A stretch of DNA of 5,027 bases from G713 sp034717835. Lineage in GTDB: Bacteria; Chloroflexota; Anaerolineae; B4-G1; SLSP01. The DNA lies in the NCBI GenBank assembly GCA_034717835.1, contig JAYELZ010000057.1, positions 1-5,027 of the forward strand, given 5' to 3'. Shown one piece after another: positions 1-4,448 of this stretch (position 1 is its first letter; every line of letters begins with the position of its first letter). The notes beneath the pieces were generated by a model. It did no database searches and had not been told where the DNA came from. It was given only the letters and a program-made list of their open reading frames with translations. Position numbers and translations under genes: made by a program.

Positions 1-1989
1 CTTATCTGGAGGCTGGTTTCCTTCCTCGGTCTCGTCCTGGACCTGCTCGCTATCCACGTCCCCTTTGTCCCCGCCGTAGCCGCCATAGTAGCCGCCGGAG
101 ATGATCATGCCCATGGAGCCGGAGGTACCGGCGGCGTTCTGCCAATCGTCAATGTAGCCGGTACCCTCCCAGGCGTTAAGCGTGATGTCGCCGTACTCCG
201 GCAACACTAGCGTGCGGGTCTGATTGATGCTGGCTTCGATGGCGGCGAGCTGACCGGGGCTGTAGTTCTGCAATTGCGGTTTGATCGTGGCCCAGTTGTC
301 CTGATCGGCGAGGAAGGTCTGGTCGCCGTTGGCGTTGTTGAGCGTGAGCATCTTGATCGTCGAGGCCGCCGCGCCGCCCTGGAGTTGCTCCAGCACGCCA
401 TGCTCGAAGGCGCTGCCCATCATCGTCTGCGCGCGGAAGGCGGCCCAGGTATCCGAGTTGCCGTCGGTGGAGACGTTGCTCACAAAGCCCATCCGCACGT
501 CGATGAAGACGCCCTCTTCCTCTCCCATGATGCCGACTTTGTGGTGGGTCAGCGAAACGACATCGCCCACGCGGTCTATCAGCTCGGAGTAGAGGTGTAC
601 CTCATGCAACCACGTCCAGCCCATGAGGGAGAGCGTCTCTCCCAGCATCGCCTCGGAGGACTCAGCCAGCCCGTCGTGGCGCGATTTGGTCAACCGGGCG
701 TTGCTTGCCGCGATAACGTCGGCGGAGACGGTGTTGAAATCGTGGAGCAGCGCGTAGGCGCCGCCGCTGGTCAGGTTGAAAGACGCAGTTTGGTCGAAGC
801 CCTTATAGGGATGCGTAACCGTAACGTTCATGGTGTAGGTCGTGCCGCTGATAGTCGCCGTGCCAGTAACCACGGGCGTGCCATCCACGCGCAGCACGGG
901 TTTGTTGCCGTCCGTTTCGTCGTAGAAAATCGTGACGCGCTGATCCGCCAGTTGGAAGGTGTCGAAGGTGTGGTCGATGTCCTCATGCTCGATTTGCAGC
1001 GTGTGACGGTAGCCTGCCAGATTGTCGGGCCGGCTGGTGACGGAGGTAGCGAGCGCGTCGGGCAGCGCGGTGGCGTAGGCGGTCATCTCGGTCTGGGCGA
1101 TCTCGCGCCCGCCGATGACGTCCGCCACGCCGCCGCTGGGCAGGTCGGTATCAATGTAGTCCATGAGGTTTGTCGTATAGGTGATCAAGTCGGCGCGGAT
1201 GTTAGCCTCGTTCAGGTTCAAGGTATAGGAGGTCGTCGTGGTGGCGCCAACTTGGGCGTCATGCAGGAATTGCGTTTGGGTGTAGCCGAGCGCGCTGCCT
1301 AAATCGGCAATGCCTGCGGTCTCGTTGTAAGCTTTCATCGCCGGGTCGAAGGTGTAGGTAGTGCCGCCGATCTCCGCCTCGGCCCAGATGCGCGTGATCT
1401 GGTAGCCGCCCACGCCGCCGGCGATGGGGATACCGCCATTGACGAAGACGTTGCCCGCTGCCTGCGCCGTCTCTACGCCCACCCAGTTAGCGAGGGTGGT
1501 GGTGGGGTAGGTGACGTTGCCGACGACGTAGCTCGCGGTGTAGTAGTCTGTTGCTTCCATGAGCGCGATGAAGAGCGCGGCTTGATCGGCGTCGGTGCCG
1601 CGCCCGGCGCGCAGCGTGCCCGCCGCGCCGTTGAGCGTGCCGAAGAGGGGCACGTAATCAATATGATTGTGGACGTAGTCGAAAATCAACATGGGATCGT
1701 GTTGCAGTGCGCGGGCCAGCGCCGTAATCTCCGGCGTGACCTCGGCAGCGGTCGCCGGAAGACCGGCGATTTGTGCCTGTGGAGTGCTTGCCGAGGCGCG
1801 GGCGAGGGCCGCCTGGCGCGCCTCGGCGGGCGCGACGCCCTCGGTGAGCGTGACCTGGTGCCAGCCCGGCCCCTGGGGTGAAGAGACGACCACCGGTTCC
1901 GTCGCCGCTTGCGCGCGCGGTGTTCCCGGTTCTATCAATACGCCAATCAGACAGACAAGAGCTAACAGATAATATGTATAGCGTTTCAT
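1..1989 (-). CDS. Exported transglutaminase-like protein, probable N-terminal part of a giant YD/Rhs-repeat protein (3' end outside window)
   Basis: The frame is open for 663 codons from ATG (1989-1987) to the left edge, so the C-terminus is missing. Residues 1-28 form a signal peptide: KR, a hydrophobic stretch at about 8-19, then RAQA with likely cleavage after Ala28. Residues about 84-220 match a transglutaminase-like fold: a helix with FDYVHNHIDYVPLFGTLNGA (103-122), the helix GTDADQAALFIALMEA (131-146), and RIWAEAEIGGTTYTFDPAMK (200-219). The Cys of the usual G-x-C-x-D-x-A is Asp133 and the His of HxW is Arg200; only Asp215 of the triad remains, so catalysis is doubtful. Residues 224-600 are mixed, with beta-rich segments, and unrecognised. 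Residues 625-640 are rich in Gly and Tyr and are followed by an acidic linker, which in recalled relatives precedes the DUF6531/YD-repeat region. The start is supported by GGAGGAG at 1994-2000. It is the second gene of an operon, 11 bp after the mini YD-repeat gene. The exported location is well supported; the YD-repeat continuation is inferred. Confidence 0.8.
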   Translation of the reverse strand, partial: MKRYTYYLLALVCLIGVLIEPGTPRAQAATEPVVVSSPQGPGWHQVTLTEGVAPAEARQAALARASASTPQAQIAGLPATAAEVTPEITALARALQHDPMLIFDYVHNHIDYVPLFGTLNGAAGTLRAGRGTDADQAALFIALMEATDYYTASYVVGNVTYPTTTLANWVGVETAQAAGNVFVNGGIPIAGGVGGYQITRIWAEAEIGGTTYTFDPAMKAYNETAGIADLGSALGYTQTQFLHDAQVGATTTTSYTLNLNEANIRADLITYTTNLMDYIDTDLPSGGVADVIGGREIAQTEMTAYATALPDALATSVTSRPDNLAGYRHTLQIEHEDIDHTFDTFQLADQRVTIFYDETDGNKPVLRVDGTPVVTGTATISGTTYTMNVTVTHPYKGFDQTASFNLTSGGAYALLHDFNTVSADVIAASNARLTKSRHDGLAESSEAMLGETLSLMGWTWLHEVHLYSELIDRVGDVVSLTHHKVGIMGEEEGVFIDVRMGFVSNVSTDGNSDTWAAFRAQTMMGSAFEHGVLEQLQGGAAASTIKMLTLNNANGDQTFLADQDNWATIKPQLQNYSPGQLAAIEASINQTRTLVLPEYGDITLNAWEGTGYIDDWQNAAGTSGSMGMIISGGYYGGYGGDKGDVDSEQVQDETEEGNQPPDK

Positions 1990-1990
1990 G

Positions 1991-2001
1991 ATTCTCCTCC
2001 C
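1991..2001 (-). promoter_or_regulatory. Strong ribosome binding site overlapping the upstream stop codon
   Basis: Read on the minus strand, GGGAGGAGAAT lies just before the ATG of the large exported protein. Its first G is the last base of the TAG stop of the upstream mini YD-repeat gene. This fixes the start at 1989 and suggests translational coupling of the two genes. Confidence 0.8.
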
Positions 2002-2267
2002 TAACCTGTATAGTTGCGCATAACGAGCGGTAGATAAATCTCGAAGTTTTGCGTGACGAGGCGCGTCAGTAAATTACCTGCCGCATCGTAGGCGTAGGAG
2101 ATGGTCGTGTCGTCGCCATAGACGGCCTTGATGAGTCGCCCGGCATCATCGTAAGTGTACGCGATGGTTGTCGGGCCGTCGGCGGCGATAGGGCGAATGC
2201 CAACTAGACCCAATAACACGGCCAATATCACGACTAACCAGATATGTTGCAGTCTTCTGATGTACAT
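2001..2267 (-). CDS. Mini YD-repeat (Rhs-type) exported protein, 88 aa
   Basis: This small protein begins with MYIRRLQH and a hydrophobic signal sequence (about residues 9-24), with likely cleavage near Ala28-Ala29. Residues 33-72 hold two YD-type repeat units, IAYTYDDAGRLIKAVYG and ISYAYDAAGNLLTRLV. The tail IYLPLVMRNYTG (77-88) matches a YLPLV-R ending that I recall at the C-termini of exported Chloroflexota proteins. YD repeats normally occur by the dozen in proteins of more than 1000 residues, building a beta shell. Two repeats cannot enclose anything, so this may be a free module that pairs with or caps a larger shell. The ATG at 2267 is chosen because AGGAGG precedes it by 6 nt. The frame stays open upstream to a TTG at 2426, but that extension lacks a ribosome site and does not look like protein. 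First gene of the operon with the large exported protein. Role unknown. Confidence 0.8.
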   Translation of the reverse strand: MYIRRLQHIWLVVILAVLLGLVGIRPIAADGPTTIAYTYDDAGRLIKAVYGDDTTISYAYDAAGNLLTRLVTQNFEIYLPLVMRNYTG

Positions 2268-2273
2268 TTCAAT

Positions 2274-2279
2274 CCTCCT
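2274..2279 (-). promoter_or_regulatory. Ribosome binding site deciding the start of the mini YD-repeat gene
   Basis: AGGAGG on the minus strand sits 6 nt before the ATG at 2267. It favours the 88-residue form over a 141-residue form starting at TTG 2426. Confidence 0.8.
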
Positions 2280-2301
2280 GTTTAGAATAGTAAATATATG
2301 A

Positions 2302-2323
2302 GGGGAATCCTCAGTGATTCCCC
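2302..2323 (-). promoter_or_regulatory. Perfect 8-bp hairpin in the operon leader
   Basis: GGGGAATC (2302-2309) and GATTCCCC (2316-2323) are exact reverse complements separated by 6 nt. In the minus-strand transcript the hairpin lies about 35 nt before the mini YD-repeat ATG, in the leader of about 200 nt. It could be an attenuator, a protein-binding element or an RNA stabiliser. The bases after it (TCATATATTTACTATT) are AT-rich but lack a clean U tract, so a terminator call would be weak. Confidence 0.55.
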
Positions 2324-2416
2324 AAAGCCGTGACTGTCTGCGAGGTACACCTCCTCTGTGGTTTTGAGTGCTGTGTTGCCCACAAGAAATGAGATTGCGG
2401 CAGGGTACGTATCTTA

Positions 2417-2426
2417 TTGACGTCAA
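2417..2426. promoter_or_regulatory. Perfect 10-bp palindrome TTGACGTCAA
   Basis: TTGACGTCAA reads the same on both strands. It lies about 45 bp downstream of the predicted minus-strand transcription start. It is a possible dimeric regulator site, with no regulator assigned. A palindrome of this length can arise by chance. Confidence 0.3.
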
Positions 2427-2466
2427 GTGGGGAGGGGGTGGTGTGTCCCTGATGATAGCTGATTAG

Positions 2467-2488
2467 TTATCTACCATTATATAGATAA
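2467..2488. promoter_or_regulatory. Inverted repeat enclosing the -10 box, candidate operator
   Basis: TTATCTA (2467-2473) and TAGATAA (2482-2488) are exact reverse complements with an 8-bp spacer that contains most of the -10 hexamer. A dimer bound here would block the promoter. The AT-rich composition raises the chance of coincidence. Confidence 0.4.
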
Positions 2489-2504
2489 TGTGGGATTTTA
2501 TCAA
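2476..2504 (-). promoter_or_regulatory. Sigma70-type promoter of the YD-repeat operon
   Basis: On the minus strand, -35 TTGATA (2504-2499) and a consensus -10 TATAAT (2481-2476) are separated by exactly 17 bp. Predicted transcription start is near 2469, giving an untranslated leader of about 200 nt before the ATG at 2267. The spacing and hexamers are close to ideal, so the operon is probably well expressed unless repressed. Confidence 0.7.
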
Positions 2505-2858
2505 GGAAGAGCCGGAGGATACCTACGCTGAACAAGTGCGCATCCGCATCTGGATAGACCCTTATCCTGGATGGGACAGCGGCTGAATCAGTCTCACTTC
2601 CGGTGCCGCCGCCACCACCCGCGACCATAATCTGGGCGGCGATGTCGATGACTACGGGGTAGATATGCAGTACCGGAGCGTGGGGAGCGGGGTGAACCAG
2701 CGCTACTACGGTGGGGCCGATTTTGGCGCCACGGCTTTCAGCGGCGCGCTGAGGACGGGTATGCTTCCCAGGTGCGCGTCCATATCTGGGTTAGGCCCAC
2801 TCCAACCTGCCCGCCTTGGCAACTTGACGTGGCCTGGTGGCACGGCCACAGCTCGTAG
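2488..2858 (+). pseudogene. Decayed fragment of an exported-type repeat protein (QVRIRIW/HNLGG units)
   Basis: From 2491 the frame reads a protein-like segment with PEDTYAEQVRIRIWIDP, then PGWDSG, an in-frame TGA at 2584-2586, then HNLGGDVDDYGVDMQYR and GVNQRYYGGADFG. The TGA sits where I recall Trp in the WDSGW motif of such repeats, consistent with TGG to TGA. After about 2721 the homology passes to another frame, where AEDGYASQVRVHIWVRP appears (2748-2798), ending at TAG 2856-2858. The two QVR blocks share 9 of 15 residues, with several differences at third codon positions, so they once coded for protein. They lie 236 bp apart, which is not a multiple of three, so a net frameshift or internal deletion has occurred. 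There is no ribosome site at the ATG at 2488, and the 5' end abuts the promoter of the divergent operon. The fragment looks truncated at both ends. Family known only from recalled patterns. Confidence 0.6.
2829..2849. repeat. Inverted repeat GTGGCC/GGCCAC
   Basis: GTGGCC (2829-2834) pairs with GGCCAC (2844-2849) across a 9-nt loop. It is the first of four neighbouring palindromic elements and overlaps the tail of the decayed reading frame. Confidence 0.5.
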
Positions 2859-2887
2859 TAGCCCGGCATAAATGCCAAGGCTACGAG
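2852..2887. repeat. Long interrupted hairpin, REP-like
   Basis: CTCGTA (2852-2857) pairs with TACGAG (2882-2887), GCC (2861-2863) with GGC (2879-2881), and GGCA (2865-2868) with TGCC (2873-2876), closed by a TAAA loop. That gives 13 pairs with small bulges. The compound shape suggests an extragenic palindromic element or a transcription end after the decayed gene. Confidence 0.55.
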
Positions 2888-2892
2888 GGGGG

Positions 2893-2909
2893 AGCCTCCT
2901 GCGGAGGCT
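2893..2909. repeat. Perfect 7-bp hairpin AGCCTCC-TGC-GGAGGCT
   Basis: The two arms are exact reverse complements around a 3-nt loop and are GC-rich. The hairpin lies 5 bp after the preceding long hairpin. No T run follows on the plus strand, so it is not a classic terminator in that direction. Confidence 0.6.
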
Positions 2910-2919
2910 ACTGCAGTAG
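2908..2919. repeat. Perfect 12-bp palindrome CTACTGCAGTAG
   Basis: The 12 bases equal their own reverse complement and overlap the last two bases of the preceding hairpin. This is the fourth palindrome of the cluster, about 50 bp before the promoter of the DUF6062-like gene. Confidence 0.55.
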
Positions 2920-2945
2920 GCGAAAACCTGATGACACTAACCGAA

Positions 2946-2973
2946 TGTACATTTTCACTAAAGATTCTATAAT
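2946..2973 (+). promoter_or_regulatory. Promoter of the DUF6062-like gene, placed for a leaderless mRNA
   Basis: A consensus -10 TATAAT (2968-2973) is preceded 16 bp earlier by TGTACA (2946-2951), a 4-of-6 match to TTGACA. A start 7 nt after the -10 falls at 2980, the A of the gene's ATG. The bases between the -10 and the ATG (GTCCGC) contain no ribosome binding site, which fits leaderless translation. Confidence 0.6.
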
Positions 2974-2979
2974 GTCCGC

Positions 2980-3684
2980 ATGTTCAAACCCAAACTATCA
3001 AAAACTATGCAAGCTGAACTCCGTGACACTTTGGAGCGAGGTGGATGCCCGCTCTGCCGTCTCGCGGCCCGCGCCGAAGAGTCTTTTTTGAATTCGCTCA
3101 CTTACGAGCGGATTTTGGATTTCGGCACTCGCGAGGAGCTCAAACATTCGCGGGGGATGTGTCTCCGTCACGCTCGCGCCTGGCGGGAGGTGCATGGCTG
3201 CGCGTTGGGCGTCGCCATCGTTTACGAGAATGTCATCAAGGATTTGCTCGGCGATACAGAGCTGGAATTTGAGTCATCCCTGAAGTTTTGGGAGACTCGC
3301 GCTACGCCCACCCAGCTCGCCGAGGAGCTGGCACCATCTGCAACCTGTCCCGCCTGCCAGGTGGGAGCAGATGCGGCAGCGCGTTTTGCTAACGTCCTGT
3401 TGCAAGATATTCACCAGGAGCACATCCGCACGGCATTGGAGCAGGCGGGCGGACTCTGCCTGCCGCATCTGCGCTTGACGCTGGCGCTGCGCGGCTCCAC
3501 TGAGTCAAAGCGTTTGTTGCTGGAGGTAGAGCGGCAAGCTTGGACTGCGTTACGCGCTGAACTACAGGAATTCATCCGCAAAAACGATTACCGCTTCCGC
3601 GATGAACCTAAAGGCTCAGAGCGCGATTCCTGGCTGCGCGCGATGGATGCTCTGGTCGGTTTGAATTTAGACCGAGTGGCGTGA
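2980..3684 (+). CDS. DUF6062-like protein with two tandem Cys2-Cys-His modules
   Basis: This is a 234-residue soluble protein without a signal peptide or membrane segment. It contains two copies of one pattern. The first is C23-x2-C26, then CLRH with C61 and H64; the second is C123-x2-C126, then CLPH with C160 and H163. The gaps between CxxC and CLxH are 34 and 33 residues and are mainly helical, so each half probably binds a zinc ion, or possibly a redox-active metal. SRGMCLRHARAW and AGGLCLPHLRL, plus the ending DSWLRAMDALVG, are typical of the DUF6062 family as I recall it, common in Chloroflexota and Firmicutes and of unknown function. The length fits that family. The first in-frame ATG at 2980 is chosen; Met10 would be a later alternative but is less well placed relative to the promoter. 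The gene ends in TGA, 20 bp from the end of the convergent gene. Family fairly sure, role unknown. Confidence 0.85.
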   Translation: MFKPKLSKTMQAELRDTLERGGCPLCRLAARAEESFLNSLTYERILDFGTREELKHSRGMCLRHARAWREVHGCALGVAIVYENVIKDLLGDTELEFESSLKFWETRATPTQLAEELAPSATCPACQVGADAAARFANVLLQDIHQEHIRTALEQAGGLCLPHLRLTLALRGSTESKRLLLEVERQAWTALRAELQEFIRKNDYRFRDEPKGSERDSWLRAMDALVGLNLDRVA

Positions 3685-3694
3685 AGTCCACGCC
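3678..3694. terminator. Hairpin between convergent genes, possible terminator
   Basis: GGCGTG (3678-3683) and CACGCC (3689-3694) are exact reverse complements with a 5-nt loop. The left arm includes the first two bases of the TGA stop of the DUF6062-like gene. Only 20 bp separate the two convergent genes, so a shared transcription end here is plausible. There is no T tract on either side, so a classical intrinsic terminator is not shown. Confidence 0.35.
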
Positions 3695-3704
3695 GTGGCC
3701 CGCG

Positions 3705-4226
3705 CTACTCCGTTAGGAAGATGTCCGTGCCGCAATAGGGACAGCTCACCACGCCCTTACCCACGAGCTCCAGTTCGCCCCGACAGTTGGGACATTGTGA
3801 ACCGTCTTTCAACTGCGAGGCGTCGCGGGAGTAGAGCATGCCCTCATCCCAATTGATGTAGCCCGCGAAGAAGCCCTTGTTGACCAGATCGTAGACCATC
3901 TCCTTGAGCGCAGAGCGGTTGACGTCCAGCTCTAGGGACGCGCTGGCGATGTCCATTTGACCAGCGGTCTGCACCATCCCCAGCAATTTGCGTTCCTGTT
4001 GTGCGTAAGCCAGCTGTTCTCCCTCGCCCCGGCTGCGAAAGAAGAGGAAGATCCCCGCTCCAACCAGCGGCGCGCTGATGAGAAAAGCCAACCCCACACC
4101 CAAAATAGCTGCGGCGTTGCTCAATCCTTCCCCCATGGCGCTGACGCCCGCCCAGAGCGCAGCGAGCAGGCAGATACCCAATCCCGCCGCCATCAAAATA
4201 ATGCCTATCGTTTTACCCGATTTCAT
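3705..4226 (-). CDS. Membrane-anchored winged-helix and zinc-ribbon protein, 173 aa
   Basis: The protein has two hydrophobic helices (about 7-27 and 39-63) followed by RSRGEGE, placing both ends in the cytoplasm by the positive-inside rule. Residues 75-137 look like a small winged helix: QQERKLLGMVQTAGQMDIAS, then a helix SALKEMVYDLVNKG, then a hairpin GYINWDEGMLYS. The C-terminal 30 residues form a zinc ribbon with C145-x2-C148 and C162-x2-C165 and a short end IFLTE. I recall similar proteins in Chloroflexota genomes, often annotated only as zinc-ribbon or PCI/winged-helix proteins. A role in membrane-tethered sensing or in protein or nucleic-acid contact is possible, but nothing here decides it. 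The ATG is preceded by GGGAGG at 4232-4237. The gene converges on the DUF6062-like gene and is divergent from the GT-C-like gene. Ends in TAG. Confidence 0.82.
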   Translation of the reverse strand: MKSGKTIGIILMAAGLGICLLAALWAGVSAMGEGLSNAAAILGVGLAFLISAPLVGAGIFLFFRSRGEGEQLAYAQQERKLLGMVQTAGQMDIASASLELDVNRSALKEMVYDLVNKGFFAGYINWDEGMLYSRDASQLKDGSQCPNCRGELELVGKGVVSCPYCGTDIFLTE

Positions 4227-4266
4227 AATCGCCTCCCTGGCTAACTATATCAATGCACTACTTGCT

Positions 4267-4295
4267 ATTTTACTGCAACTGACTACAAGTGCCAA
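4267..4295 (-). promoter_or_regulatory. Promoter of the winged-helix/zinc-ribbon gene
   Basis: On the minus strand TTGGCA (4295-4290) and TAAAAT (4272-4267) are separated by 17 bp; each matches its consensus at 5 of 6 bases. Predicted start is near 4260, about 34 nt before the ATG at 4226, with GGGAGG in between. Confidence 0.6.
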
Positions 4296-4448
4296 TTCTT
4301 TCCCTCGCAATTTGTCCAAACCGGCATTTTGAGGTATTGTTCATCTCTATGAGTTGAGAGCTATATCCGGGTTGTCTGTCGTGTAACACTTCCCCAAACG
4401 GAACACGCAATATGTTACCAGGAATTTAGTCGAGAGGATGTATGTCAG
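4296..4448 (+). other. Divergent intergenic region upstream of the GT-C-like gene
   Basis: No gene is visible here. On the plus strand the best promoter-like pair is TTGTCC (4312-4317) and TATTGT (4335-4340), 17 bp apart. Each matches its consensus at only 4 of 6 bases, so this is weak. GAGAGG at 4432-4437 is the only ribosome-site-like stretch before the ATG at 4449, and its 11-nt spacing is long. Confidence 0.3.

Noticed and set aside
274..1302. 342-codon open frame on the plus strand
   Set aside because: It is antisense to the long exported-protein frame, has a low-complexity Val/Gly/Arg composition and no ribosome site. The minus-strand frame is open for 663 codons with a signal peptide and recognisable motifs.
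2001..2426. 141-residue form of the mini YD-repeat protein starting at TTG 2426
   Set aside because: The extension is not protein-like, has no ribosome site and would bury the signal sequence. AGGAGG directly before ATG 2267 defines the start.
2584..2586. In-frame TGA as recoded Trp or selenocysteine
   Set aside because: The DUF6062-like gene nearby uses TGA as a normal stop, no SECIS-like structure is evident, and the same reading frame also suffers a frameshift downstream, so decay is the simpler explanation.
2665..2871. 68-residue ORF on the plus strand as a real small gene
   Set aside because: Its first half is a middle piece of the decayed repeat protein. After about 2721 the homology continues in another frame, and no ribosome site precedes its ATG.
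2829..2919. CRISPR array or tRNA in the hairpin cluster
   Set aside because: The elements differ from one another, there is no regular repeat-spacer spacing, and no cloverleaf can be drawn.
2837..3091. 84-residue plus-strand ORF through the hairpin cluster
   Set aside because: It translates palindromic, Cys/Gly-rich sequence and overlaps the start of the DUF6062-like gene in another frame.
3957..4332. Two plus-strand ORFs (95 and 84 residues)
   Set aside because: They are shadows of the winged-helix/zinc-ribbon gene on the minus strand and have no ribosome sites.
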